A stretch of 35,767 nt of DNA from Candidatus Thioglobus sp. (GTDB taxonomy: Bacteria; Pseudomonadota; Gammaproteobacteria; PS1; Pseudothioglobaceae): NCBI GenBank assembly GCA_012959965.1, contig DUCF01000017.1:1-35767 (forward strand). The letters are read 5' to 3'. The translations under genes and the position numbers were made by a program. Within the stretch, counting starts at the first letter, position 1. Each line of letters begins with the position of its first letter. The notes below the pieces were generated by a model. The model was not told where the DNA came from and ran no database searches. It worked only from the letters and a program-made list of their open reading frames with translations. Positions 15,802-24,048 of this stretch are shown here, in pieces.

Positions 15802-17248
15802 CCTGTACCCCCATCAATTCAGGACTGCACATAAGTGCAATAAACTTTCTTTTGCGACCACTAAGCCCTTCAACTAAATTTCGTGTGGCTGAATTCACCC
15901 CAATTCTATCCATCATTTCCTTAGGGGTGAATTGCGGATGGGCAGTATTATAAATAGCCTCAGAAAAGCGTAAACGACGCTCCAAAAACTCCCCTGAAAT
16001 CCAATATGACTTACTACTCGAATAACCATTAGGCTGTCTTTTTGCCCAAAATGGCTGGCCAAGCTCTTGAAACACTTTTTTTGCAGACATACGCCTATCA
16101 TTTAGGTCTTTATGTATATCACCCCATCCAAGAAAATAAGTAGAATCACTTATTCGCAACACTTGGAAAAGCCAAATCGCTGGCCATTGAAATTTTGGCG
16201 CTTTTGAGGCAATTGCCCGCTCTATAACCGCTTGGTGAATCTTGCGTAAATCACCACCACTTTGTTGCCAGATTTTCATTATGTATTCAATGTCAACACT
16301 CTGCACATCATCGCTAACAAAGTGCTGGCAAAGTTTACGAGCCAAATGTCGCTGAGTGTGTTCGTGAGATGCAAGATGTTCTGTTAAATTATGTAGGCCA
16401 TCTTTTCCAGCGTAAATAGCCTTTCCCAGCACAAGCTTTGTCCCCGGCTCTGCCCTATTAGACACAAACGCATCCCAATGATTAAACAGGCCAAACTTTT
16501 CCAATTGCGGTTTATCGACAATCGTACCCCATCCCGCCAATACTTGAGCAGTCGCTCTAATGTCCGACTCTGTGTAATTCGCTGCTGGAGAAACAGTGTG
16601 TAACTCTAACAGCTCTCGACCCAAATTATCATTAAGACCAACTTTGCATTTGTTATTTTTACGGCATTGAATTGCTCTTTCAGAGTTTTCACCGACACTG
16701 TAAATATTGTCCAAGTAGGTCAACATTGCCGGGTGCGTTGTAACCTTGTAGAGCATATTGGAAAAAGAGCCATTTAAGTTATCCAATATTGCAGCATCCA
16801 TAAAATGCCCAATCAAACCTCTGGTTGTTCCCGAAATGCCAACAGTAAAATGATTACTCCAAAAAAGACTAAAACGCTGCTTCACTTGGTCTTCTGCGTA
16901 CACATTACGATGGGCAAATCGCAATTCATCCAAAAATCTTATGTTGTTTTTTTTCTCATTTATCCACAACAAGCGATCCATTTCAATCTTTGAAAGTGTT
17001 TTATCTTTTTGAATCCTATCTTCATACAATCGAAGTTGGCGTAGCATTTCAGCACGCTCACTCAGGCTAGGAAGGTAGTCTTCAGGCCAATGCTCAATTT
17101 GGTGACTGTTTGATATTGATTTAATCCCAATTGATTTGGACTCAGTGCTTAACTGACCCATTGCCCAGTCTTTAATATCTCGAGGAATGTCATCTTCGGG
17201 TCGAAATAATAGGCCAATTTTTTGTGCTACTCGAAATGATTCAGTCAT
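15794..17248 (-). CDS. DUF1800 family protein
   Basis: 484 residues. Typical DUF1800 landmarks: RFSLFWSNHFTVG, LTYLDNIYSVGEN, NLGRELLELHTVS followed by YTESDIRATAQVLAGWG, then LARKLCQHFVSDD and the C-terminal RISDSTYFLGWGDIH / GQPFWAKRQPNGYS region. No convincing signal peptide is visible at the chosen start. I use ATG 17248, preceded by AGG at a good distance, rather than a TTG eight codons upstream. Biochemical role unknown; DUF1800 proteins nearly always travel with a DUF1501 partner, as here (8-base overlap). It is the first gene of the trio, 127 bases downstream of the tRNA cluster on the same strand. Confidence 0.86.
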   Translation of the reverse strand: MTESFRVAQKIGLLFRPEDDIPRDIKDWAMGQLSTESKSIGIKSISNSHQIEHWPEDYLPSLSERAEMLRQLRLYEDRIQKDKTLSKIEMDRLLWINEKKNNIRFLDELRFAHRNVYAEDQVKQRFSLFWSNHFTVGISGTTRGLIGHFMDAAILDNLNGSFSNMLYKVTTHPAMLTYLDNIYSVGENSERAIQCRKNNKCKVGLNDNLGRELLELHTVSPAANYTESDIRATAQVLAGWGTIVDKPQLEKFGLFNHWDAFVSNRAEPGTKLVLGKAIYAGKDGLHNLTEHLASHEHTQRHLARKLCQHFVSDDVQSVDIEYIMKIWQQSGGDLRKIHQAVIERAIASKAPKFQWPAIWLFQVLRISDSTYFLGWGDIHKDLNDRRMSAKKVFQELGQPFWAKRQPNGYSSSKSYWISGEFLERRLRFSEAIYNTAHPQFTPKEMMDRIGVNSATRNLVEGLSGRKRKFIALMCSPELMGVQGG

Positions 17249-17374
17249 ACAACCTATATTGAGTAAATACAATTACAGAGTCAATATATCACGAAGTGGG
17301 GCTGTTGATTACAAAGATGACATCAATTAATCAATCAAAATCTAGTTAGAAATTTGTAGAATTTATGGAGAATT

Positions 17375-17451
17375 TGGCGTCCCGTAGGAGATTCGAACTA
17401 CCTGTTTTCAGGATGAAATCCTGATGTCCTGGGCCGCTAGACGAACGGGAC
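17375..17451 (-). tRNA. tRNA-Glu (UUC) with an extra base in the T stem
   Basis: 77 bases including encoded CCA. Acceptor GTCCCGT/ACGGGAC pairs perfectly, the D arm GTCTAGCGGCCCAGGAC is E. coli-like, and the anticodon arm TCAGG-ATTTCAT-CCTGA gives UUC. The T arm reads AGGTAG-TTCGAAT-CTCCT: AGGAG/CTCCT would pair perfectly only if one T is bulged. So it may be a weakened or non-functional copy, or carry a sequencing insertion. It is the last of three tRNAs. Confidence 0.85.
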
Positions 17452-17514
17452 AAAAAGCGTGTCTTTAATTAGCACCAAGGCTTGCAATTTACAAGCAAAC
17501 CTCAGCACTGAATA

Positions 17515-17589
17515 TGGCATCCGGTAGGGGAATCGAACCCCTCTTGCCAGGATGAAAACCTGGAGTCCTAACCGATAGACGAACCGGAC
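17515..17589 (-). tRNA. tRNA-Glu (UUC)
   Basis: 75 bases including CCA. D arm GTCTATCGGTTAGGAC, anticodon arm CCAGG-TTTTCAT-CCTGG, T arm AGGGG-TTCGATT-CCCCT all pair perfectly. The acceptor GTCCGGT/ACCGGAT pairs at positions 2-7, but the first pair is G1-U72 instead of the usual G1-C72. Probably the functional glutamate tRNA. A GCTTG/CAAGC inverted repeat lies in the spacer to the next tRNA. Confidence 0.93.
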
Positions 17590-17605
17590 ATAACTTTTTT
17601 TTTGC

Positions 17606-17681
17606 TGGTGGAGCTAGACGGGATCGAACCGTCGACCTCTACACTGCCAGTGTAGCGCTCTCCCAGCTGAGCTATAGCCCC
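17606..17681 (-). tRNA. tRNA-Ala (GGC)
   Basis: 76 bases including CCA. Acceptor GGGGCTA/TAGCTCC shows the G3-U70 pair that is the main alanine identity element. The anticodon arm CTACA-CTGGCAG-TGTAG gives GGC, and the T arm GACGG/CCGTC pairs perfectly. First of the tRNA cluster after the promoter. Confidence 0.97.
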
Positions 17682-17710
17682 AAAATCTGGGTTAATCAGC
17701 AAAAACGTAA

Positions 17711-17738
17711 ATTATAGTCTGTATCTTAATTCAGTCAA
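17711..17738 (-). promoter_or_regulatory. Sigma-70 promoter of the tRNA cluster
   Basis: On the minus strand TTGACT (17738-17733), 16 bases, then a perfect TATAAT (17716-17711), about 30 bases before the 5' end of tRNA-Ala. It lies back to back with the start of the MBL-fold gene. Confidence 0.72.
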
Positions 17739-17785
17739 GTCAAAATTGGTAAAATATTTACTATTATTTGACCGGTATAAGAATC

Positions 17786-18508
17786 ATGGAAAAAACATTT
17801 GACGCTGAGCGATATTCAATCGAAGTACTTTACCATATTGGTGCTTACGAAAACTCTATCCACTTTATTGTCGATAAAAATACAAAACAATGTGCAATTG
17901 TTGATCCTGCATGGGAAGCGGATTTATTTATTCAAAGGATTGAAGAAAAAGGCTACACCTTAACCGACATTTGGATCACCCATTGGCATGGCGACCACAC
18001 CAATGCTGTGGATGAAATGGCGAATAAAACCGGTGCTAAAATTACGGCAGGCATTAATGAGCTGCCCTATCTCGATATTGAAAACACGGTGCATACAGTG
18101 AAAGACGGTGACATCCTTAAACTGGGTGAAACTGAAATCAAAATCATTGAAACTCCTGGCCATACTGCGGGTGGTGTTTGCTACTTACTGGATAACCATC
18201 TGATTGCAGGTGACACGCTGTTTGTCTATGGTGTTGGTATTTGCTGCTTATCGGGCTCAGACCCAGTGAAATTATTCCATTCGCTAAACAAGTTAAAAAC
18301 ACAAGTTGCTGACAATATTACACTGCTTTGCGGCCACGATTATGGCAGTGAAATTAGCACCACACTTGCGCAGCAAAAAAAAGCCAATCCGTTTTTATTG
18401 ATTGACGATTTAGATACTTTTGTTCGTTACCGCATGGAAGTGCATGATGTCACTCGCACTTACCCGATGTCCCCGATGACACTGACCGAGGTCAACGCCC
18501 TTTTATGA
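17786..18508 (+). CDS. MBL-fold hydrolase, glyoxalase II-like
   Basis: 240 residues of the metallo-beta-lactamase superfamily. The metal motif HWHGDH is at 66-71, with H126 in TPGHTAGG, D143 in AGDTLF and a late histidine in LLCGHDYG. The order, and the GDTLFVYGVGICCLSGSDPVKLFHSL block, resembles glyoxalase II-type and persulfide-dioxygenase-like thioester hydrolases, so hydroxyacylglutathione hydrolase is a reasonable but unproven guess. I prefer ATG 17786 over the in-frame TTG six codons upstream. The stop overlaps the nadD start (ATGA), coupling it to the nadD-rsfS-rlmH run. Confidence 0.84.
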   Translation: MEKTFDAERYSIEVLYHIGAYENSIHFIVDKNTKQCAIVDPAWEADLFIQRIEEKGYTLTDIWITHWHGDHTNAVDEMANKTGAKITAGINELPYLDIENTVHTVKDGDILKLGETEIKIIETPGHTAGGVCYLLDNHLIAGDTLFVYGVGICCLSGSDPVKLFHSLNKLKTQVADNITLLCGHDYGSEISTTLAQQKKANPFLLIDDLDTFVRYRMEVHDVTRTYPMSPMTLTEVNALL

Positions 18509-19113
18509 TAGGTATTTATGGTGGCTCGTTTGATCCAGTACACCTTGGCCACCTAGGGACAGCTATAGCAATAAAAAACGAGCTCAACCTAGAAAAGTGC
18601 TTGATGATGCCGTGTGCAACACCTGCTCATAAGGCTGGTCTGCATTATTCGGATAGTGAGCGCCTTGATATACTCAATCTTGCCATTCAAGATTACAGTG
18701 AATTAGAAATTGATAAACGCGAGATTGCCAGAGGCGGTGACTCATTCACCATTGACACACTCAAAGAGTGTCGACAAGAAAGTCCTGACAAAACCCTTTG
18801 TCTTATTATTGGTATGGACAGCTTTATGCAGTTTAAAAGCTGGAAGTGCTGGCAAGAATTTACGAATTTTGTTCATTTAATTGTTTTGGCAAGACCGAAC
18901 TACAAAGCAGATAATCATTCACTGACCTCATTTCACACAACATCTGACAAAAAACATCTGACAAAACAACAACATGGGCTTCTTTACTTTGCCGAGTGCC
19001 CCCTGATAGATGTTTCATCAAGTGAGATTCGCGGTAAAATAGCCGCCAATAAAAATCTTGACGATTTTTTACCCAAAACCATTATTAACTATATAAAAAA
19101 CAATGACACTTGA
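18505..19113 (+). CDS. nadD: Nicotinate-nucleotide adenylyltransferase
   Basis: 202 residues. The nucleotidyltransferase signature GGSFDPVHLGHL is at 5-16 and the ISSTxxR-type motif appears as DVSSSEIRGKI near the end. NadD transfers AMP to nicotinate mononucleotide to make deamido-NAD in the NAD pathway. The start overlaps the MBL gene by four bases and the end overlaps rsfS by 11, the classic nadD-rsfS-rlmH order. Length is normal. Confidence 0.95.
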   Translation: MIGIYGGSFDPVHLGHLGTAIAIKNELNLEKCLMMPCATPAHKAGLHYSDSERLDILNLAIQDYSELEIDKREIARGGDSFTIDTLKECRQESPDKTLCLIIGMDSFMQFKSWKCWQEFTNFVHLIVLARPNYKADNHSLTSFHTTSDKKHLTKQQHGLLYFAECPLIDVSSSEIRGKIAANKNLDDFLPKTIINYIKNNDT

Positions 19114-19438
19114 TGAAGAAATAAAAGTAGTTGTCGATGTAATCGATGACATGAAAGGGGAAAATATCCTTACCTTTAACGTGTTAAAGAAAAGTGCAGA
19201 CATGGAGGCTATCATCGTTGCCACCGGCAGATCAGTGCAACACGTACGCGGTATTGCCAATAACGTCAAAATTGAAGCAAAGCGATTAAGTATGACTTTT
19301 CTTGGCTTAGAAGGCTCTGAAGTTGGAGAATGGGCGCTGGTTGATCTTGGCTCGGTAGTAGCGCACATTATGACTGAAAAAACGCGTGAATATTACAATC
19401 TAGAGAAACTCTGGTCATTCGAGGACGATGAGGATTAA
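19103..19438 (+). CDS. rsfS: Ribosomal silencing factor RsfS
   Basis: 111 residues of the Iojap/RsfS family. Seen: KGENILTFNVLKKS, ADMEAIIVATGRSVQHVRGIANNV, GLEGSEVGEWALVDLGSVVAHIM and REYYNLEKLW, all family hallmarks. It binds ribosomal protein uL14 and blocks subunit joining in slow growth. Overlaps both neighbours by 11 bases. Confidence 0.96.
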   Translation: MTLDEEIKVVVDVIDDMKGENILTFNVLKKSADMEAIIVATGRSVQHVRGIANNVKIEAKRLSMTFLGLEGSEVGEWALVDLGSVVAHIMTEKTREYYNLEKLWSFEDDED

Positions 19439-19895
19439 CCTTATCACCATTGGTAAAAAAATGCCAGAATGGATTAACACTGGCATTAATCACTACAAAA
19501 AACAATTACCAAGCTCTTATAACTTTACCTTGACCGCCCTCGAGGCGCAAAACCGTAAAGCAAAAAATATCGATCAAATCAAAAGCTTGGAAAGCAAAAT
19601 GCTACTTGAAGCCGCCAGTGGCGCCTCTATATTGATAGCATTTGATGAAACAGGAAGACAACAATCCTCGCAAACGATTGCCAATACCATGAAGAATTGG
19701 CAATTGGAAGGTGAGAATGTCGCACTACTGATTGGTGGTGCCGATGGTTTAACGCAGGAATGTAAGGCCAAATGCCACCAACTTTGGGGCTTATCAAAAC
19801 TAACGATGACCCACTCGATGGCAAGATTATTGGTTGTGGAGCAAATCTATCGTGGCCATAGTCTGCTCACTAATCACCCTTATCACAGAGAGTAA
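19428..19895 (+). CDS. rlmH: 23S rRNA (pseudouridine1915-N3)-methyltransferase
   Basis: 155 residues, SPOUT methyltransferase. Seen: MRINLITIGKKMPEWI at the start, LIAFDETGRQQSSQTIA, LLIGGADGLTQECK (SAM-binding knot) and LTMTHSMARLLVVEQIYRG ending in PYHRE. RlmH works on assembled 70S ribosomes and needs the pseudouridine made by RluD, which is also encoded in this window. It ends four bases before the convergent arsC-like gene with no visible terminator. Confidence 0.97.
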   Translation: MRINLITIGKKMPEWINTGINHYKKQLPSSYNFTLTALEAQNRKAKNIDQIKSLESKMLLEAASGASILIAFDETGRQQSSQTIANTMKNWQLEGENVALLIGGADGLTQECKAKCHQLWGLSKLTMTHSMARLLVVEQIYRGHSLLTNHPYHRE

Positions 19896-19899
19896 CCTC

Positions 19900-20247
19900 C
19901 TAGAGGATACTTAGCGCATTCTCTGGTGGACGTCCAATAACCACACCTTTGTCTGTTTTAACAATCGGACGCTCAATAAGAATTGGCGTGGCAATCATTG
20001 CCTTAATTAAAACCTGTTCTGACAAAGACGAATCCGCGAGATTTTGCGCCTTATACTCTGCCTCACCTGTTCTCATTAATTCACGCGCACTCAACCCAAG
20101 ACCAGACAACAGTGAGACGAGCTCTGCCTCATTAGGTGGCGCCTCCAGATAGTTAATGATTTCAAACTCTTTATTGTTTTGCTCTAAAATGGCTAAGGTT
20201 GCTCGTGATTTTGAGCACCGTGCGTTGTGATAAATCTTAGTCGTCAT
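19900..20247 (-). CDS. arsC: ArsC-family reductase
   Basis: 115 residues, glutaredoxin-coupled ArsC/YfgD type. It begins MTTKIYHNARCSKSR with the catalytic cysteine at 11; the family arginine region appears as IERPIVKTDKGVVIGRPPE. It would reduce arsenate to arsenite, or act as a redox protein of the Spx/ArsC fold. No arsenite exporter or ArsR lies nearby, so a house-keeping role like YfgD is as likely as resistance. The start codon is 10 bases from the divergent thioredoxin gene and has no Shine-Dalgarno. Confidence 0.88.
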   Translation of the reverse strand: MTTKIYHNARCSKSRATLAILEQNNKEFEIINYLEAPPNEAELVSLLSGLGLSARELMRTGEAEYKAQNLADSSLSEQVLIKAMIATPILIERPIVKTDKGVVIGRPPENALSIL

Positions 20248-20257
20248 TGATTAATCC

Positions 20258-20812
20258 ATGAAAAAAACCTTAATTATACTACCCCTTATATTGCTATTTC
20301 AAACATGCAATGCTTCTGTGTTTGATGATATTCTTGATTGGTTGCGTCCGCTGCTGTGGACAGCAAACGAAACTGAAACGGCCAAGCCCATTGAAGTGCC
20401 AGCAGAGCTCACTTTTGAGCTGGTTGATATGAACGGCAATGTCCACACCCAAAACAGCGCTAAAGGAAAGTATTTAATTATTAACTTCTGGGCGACGTGG
20501 TGTCCACCGTGCCTTAAGGAAATCCCTGCTTTTGTCGAGTTTTATAACAACCATTCAGATACAGTGGAAATTCTTGGACTTAACTACGAAGGAATGGACT
20601 TCGAATCAGTTAACGACTTTAAAGAGCGTTTTAGCGTTAATTACCCTATTATCCTCTACGCTGGCAACAACGAAGCTGAATACTCAAAATTCGGCGACCT
20701 TGTCGGTATGCCAACAACTCTTGTATATAACCCCAATGGCGAACTTCTACATACCTTTATCGGTGAAATTGGCATTGAAGAGCTAGCGCAGTTTATACCA
20801 ACAAACTTTTAG
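20258..20812 (+). CDS. Periplasmic TlpA/ResA-like thioredoxin
   Basis: 184 residues with a signal peptide (MKKTLIILPLILLFQTCNA; the cysteine is not in a good lipobox). The thioredoxin domain carries NFWATWCPPC with C82/C85 and the cis-proline region GMPTTLVYNPNGELL. Such proteins reduce periplasmic disulfides, for example in cytochrome c maturation. No clear Shine-Dalgarno. The 3' end overlaps that of the convergent epmB gene by 20 bases. Confidence 0.9.
   Translation: MKKTLIILPLILLFQTCNASVFDDILDWLRPLLWTANETETAKPIEVPAELTFELVDMNGNVHTQNSAKGKYLIINFWATWCPPCLKEIPAFVEFYNNHSDTVEILGLNYEGMDFESVNDFKERFSVNYPIILYAGNNEAEYSKFGDLVGMPTTLVYNPNGELLHTFIGEIGIEELAQFIPTNF
20273..20302 (-). promoter_or_regulatory. 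Promoter of the arsC-like gene inside the thioredoxin gene
   Basis: On the minus strand TTGAAA (20302-20297), 18 bases, then a perfect TATAAT (20278-20273). It sits within the signal-peptide codons of the divergent gene and would start a leader of about 20 bases. Confidence 0.62.
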
Positions 20813-21734
20813 ACTCACCACCCTCGTCTCGAACCAATTTTGGCAGTAAATAGCCAGACAAGCTATTTTGTAATTCTCGGTAGATCTCTTTGGCCCTTAA
20901 ATCACTGATCAAGAAGTGTTCGGCGCCAATAACCTTGTCAAGCAAATGCAAGTAATATGGAATGATCGAGCTTGCAAATAGTTTGTGTGATAGCGTGCCG
21001 AGTATACTAGCATTGTCATTGACACCCTTAAGCAAGACCGACTGATTCAACAAAGTCAAAGATTGTAGTTTTTTTACTTGATTAATAAAATCCAGAGAGA
21101 CTTCTCGCGGATGGTTTATATGAAAAACCATCACAACTTTCAGGCGCGTCTTGCTCAAAATATCAGCAAGTTTATCGGTGATGCGACTTGGAACAACCAC
21201 GGCAGTTCTGCTGTGAATCCTAAGAGTTTTGATGCGTTCAACACCCTCGACTGATTTTACTATTTTTTCAATCTTTCCATCACTAAGTGTTAGCGGGTCG
21301 CCACCACTTAGAATAACTTCATTGATCCCAAGATTTTCTTGTAAATACTGCTCAATTTGGCGCCAGTTACTAAGAATATCACGCTCTTCATAATCAAAAT
21401 TTTGCCTGAAACAATATTGACAATGAATCGCGCACACTTGACTGGCAATCAACAGCACTCTTGAGGGGTATTTATGGATAACACCACGTATTGGTGAGTG
21501 TTTCTCGTCCTCAAGAGGAGAAACACTAAAACCTTCTTGTGTTTGACTTGTTGAAGGCAAAACTTGCAATAAAAGGGGGTCCAGGGGATTTCCGGCCTCA
21601 ATTTTATCAGCAAACTCCAAAGGGATTTTAATCGGAAACTTTCCTTCATAAAAGCACTCAACATCCAATTGATGATTAGCCTCATCGGCACTTTTAATAC
21701 TATTTCTAACGCTTTTATTCCAAGTACTATTCAT
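20793..21734 (-). CDS. epmB: EF-P (R)-beta-lysine synthesis radical SAM enzyme EpmB
   Basis: 313 residues of the KamA-like radical SAM family. The cluster motif CAIHCQYC places C101, C105 and C108; ILSGGDPLTLSD and LRIHSRTAVVVPSRI follow. Length and the N-terminus (NKSVRNSIKS) fit EpmB rather than the longer lysine 2,3-aminomutases of lysine catabolism. EpmB makes (R)-beta-lysine, which EpmA attaches to elongation factor P to relieve stalling at polyproline. Neither efp nor epmA is in the window. Confidence 0.92.
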   Translation of the reverse strand: MNSTWNKSVRNSIKSADEANHQLDVECFYEGKFPIKIPLEFADKIEAGNPLDPLLLQVLPSTSQTQEGFSVSPLEDEKHSPIRGVIHKYPSRVLLIASQVCAIHCQYCFRQNFDYEERDILSNWRQIEQYLQENLGINEVILSGGDPLTLSDGKIEKIVKSVEGVERIKTLRIHSRTAVVVPSRITDKLADILSKTRLKVVMVFHINHPREVSLDFINQVKKLQSLTLLNQSVLLKGVNDNASILGTLSHKLFASSIIPYYLHLLDKVIGAEHFLISDLRAKEIYRELQNSLSGYLLPKLVRDEGGESKSLLV

Positions 21735-21872
21735 TCAGATTTATGTAAGGGTCTCCACCCAAAGGTGATTATAATTTACTCACTAACATCACTCTGACGT
21801 TATTACGTAATTATACCAAAGGGCATAGCGATTCAATTTTTTAAGCCCTCAATTAACCAAAAATTTAGCAAT

Positions 21873-24041
21873 ATGAATGCATCCGTAAGCCTTGATGGGC
21901 TTAATCAAGAACAGCGTCTCTCGGTCACCCTTGAGGACAATATGAACGCGCTTATTTTGGCTGGCGCCGGCAGCGGCAAAACACGCGTCCTAACTCATCG
22001 AATTCAATATTTGGTTTCTGAAAAAAACTGCCATCTTGACTCCATTCTTGCCGTTACCTTTACCAATAAAGCCGCCAATGAAATGCGGGAAAGACTGGGT
22101 GATTTGCTGTTAAGGCCTATCGGGCGGATGTGGGTAGGCACTTTTCACTCGCTAGCCCATCGTCTCTTACGAACACACGCGATTGAAGCCAATTTATCGC
22201 CCACTTTTCAAATTCTAGACCAGCAAGATCAATATCGAATCGTTAAGCGATTAATGAAAGAAAACGCTATTGATGAAACTAAATTTCCAATTCGCAAAGT
22301 GCAGTGGTTTATTAACCAGCAAAAAGACGAGGGTATAAAGCCGAATGATATTGACGCTGGCTACAATTTCTTTGTGAAACAAAGCACCAAAGTCTTTACT
22401 CTGTACGAGGCACATTGCCAAGCCAATGACTTGGTGGATTTTGCCGGTCTATTGGTTAAAAGCTACGAATTACTTAAAAACAACGCGTCACTACTCGAGC
22501 ATTACCAAAGACAGTTTAAGCATATTTTAGTTGATGAGTTTCAGGACACCAATACCGTTCAATACCAATGGATTAAGTTGCTGCGAACTGAAAACAATAA
22601 CATTTTTTGTGTGGGTGATGACGATCAATCAATCTATGGTTGGCGTGGTGCAAAAATTGAAAATATTCAGAAAATTGAGCAGGATTTTCAGCCAATCAAA
22701 GTGATCAAATTGGAGCAAAATTATCGCTCAACTGGCAATATCCTCAGCGCCTCAAACGCGCTGATTGCCAACAATCAAAACCGTATGGATAAGTCCCTAT
22801 GGACAGAATCGGGTGATGGTGATTTAATTGATGTCTATAACGCCCGCACCGAAAAAGAAGAGGCACAACACGTAGTAGGTGTCATTAGTGACACCTTTAA
22901 TCAAGGGCAAAACCTTGGTGAAAATGCCATTCTTTATCGATCTAATGCACAATCTCGAGTTTTTGAGGAGGTGTTGATTAAGAAAAATATTGATTATCGA
23001 ATTTATGGCGGTTTACGATTTTTTGAACGCGCTGAAATCAAAGATGCAATGGGTTATGTGCGTTTGGTAGAAAATCAAAATGACAACATTGCTTTTGAGC
23101 GCGTTGTTAATTTTCCAGCTCGCGGCATTGGTCTTGCCACGGTTGAAAAAATTCGAGCTCACAGTGTTGAGAATCACGCCACCCTTTTTCAGTCTGCCAT
23201 TTCAATTACTGACACACTACCCACCCGAGCAGCCAATGCATTAAAGTCATTTATTGAAATGATTGACTCTATAGCAGACGACACCAAACATTTAACGCTC
23301 AGTGAAAAAGTAGACGGTATTTTAACCAAGTCCTCACTGATGGATCATTACGCCAATGATAAAACCGACAAGGCGGGCAGCAAGAAAGAAAATTTGGATG
23401 AACTGGTTAGCGCTGCTGAGCAATATACTCACGACGAAGAAAGTGAGATGAGTGAAACCCAAGGATTTATCGCGTTAGCGACACTTGATACCAGTGGAGA
23501 ATCGAACCAACCAAACCGTGACTGCGTGCAATTAATGACCATTCACTCCGCCAAAGGCTTGGAGTTTCCGAGTGTGTTTTTAGTGGGCATGGAAGAAGAC
23601 TTATTCCCTTCCAGGCAATCCAAAGATGAGCCACACTTAATGGATGAGGAGCGTCGCCTATGCTACGTAGGCATGACACGAGCTATGAAAAAACTCAATC
23701 TTTCTTATGCGGACAAGCGCTTTTTGCACGGACAATCATTCTACTCAATGCCCTCACGCTTCCTAGACGAGGTGCCTAGTGCTTTTCTTAATCGCATCAA
23801 AAGCCCTCACAAGGATTATAGCTACAGCGAGTCCGGAGAATCGTATGGCACTAGAAAAACAATGGTTGCCAGCTCGAGCTCACCTTACTCAATAGGGCAA
23901 ACGGTTAAGCACGCAAAATTTGGCTTCGGAACGATACTGAACTACGAAGGCAGTGGCGACGGTGCCCGTGTTCAGGTTAAATTTAGTAAAGCCGGAACGA
24001 AGTGGTTAATCACTTCTTACGCAAATTTAGAGATCGCTTAG
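21873..24041 (+). CDS. uvrD: DNA helicase II (UvrD)
   Basis: 722 residues, superfamily 1A helicase. Walker A AGAGSGKT is at 30-37, then LAVTFTNKAANEM (Ia), GTFHSLAHRLLR, VDEFQDTN (II), GDDDQSIYGWRGA (III), LEQNYRSTGNIL (IV), MTIHSAKGLEFPSVFLVGMEEDLFP (V) and EERRLCYVGMTRAMKKL (VI). The C-terminal SIGQTVKHAKFGFGTILNYEG is the Tudor-like RNA-polymerase-binding end of UvrD/PcrA, which favours UvrD over Rep. It unwinds DNA in mismatch and nucleotide excision repair. No Shine-Dalgarno is evident before ATG 21873. Confidence 0.95.
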   Translation: MNASVSLDGLNQEQRLSVTLEDNMNALILAGAGSGKTRVLTHRIQYLVSEKNCHLDSILAVTFTNKAANEMRERLGDLLLRPIGRMWVGTFHSLAHRLLRTHAIEANLSPTFQILDQQDQYRIVKRLMKENAIDETKFPIRKVQWFINQQKDEGIKPNDIDAGYNFFVKQSTKVFTLYEAHCQANDLVDFAGLLVKSYELLKNNASLLEHYQRQFKHILVDEFQDTNTVQYQWIKLLRTENNNIFCVGDDDQSIYGWRGAKIENIQKIEQDFQPIKVIKLEQNYRSTGNILSASNALIANNQNRMDKSLWTESGDGDLIDVYNARTEKEEAQHVVGVISDTFNQGQNLGENAILYRSNAQSRVFEEVLIKKNIDYRIYGGLRFFERAEIKDAMGYVRLVENQNDNIAFERVVNFPARGIGLATVEKIRAHSVENHATLFQSAISITDTLPTRAANALKSFIEMIDSIADDTKHLTLSEKVDGILTKSSLMDHYANDKTDKAGSKKENLDELVSAAEQYTHDEESEMSETQGFIALATLDTSGESNQPNRDCVQLMTIHSAKGLEFPSVFLVGMEEDLFPSRQSKDEPHLMDEERRLCYVGMTRAMKKLNLSYADKRFLHGQSFYSMPSRFLDEVPSAFLNRIKSPHKDYSYSESGESYGTRKTMVASSSSPYSIGQTVKHAKFGFGTILNYEGSGDGARVQVKFSKAGTKWLITSYANLEIA

Positions 24042-24048
24042 TTCTAAC

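Noticed and set aside
17375-17681. tRNA cluster as a possible integration site of a mobile element
   Set aside because: No integrase, no direct repeat of a tRNA 3' end and no foreign-looking genes on either side were seen.
21803-21812. ATTACGTAAT palindrome between epmB and uvrD
   Set aside because: Ten bases of AT-rich palindrome are expected by chance and there is no supporting second site.
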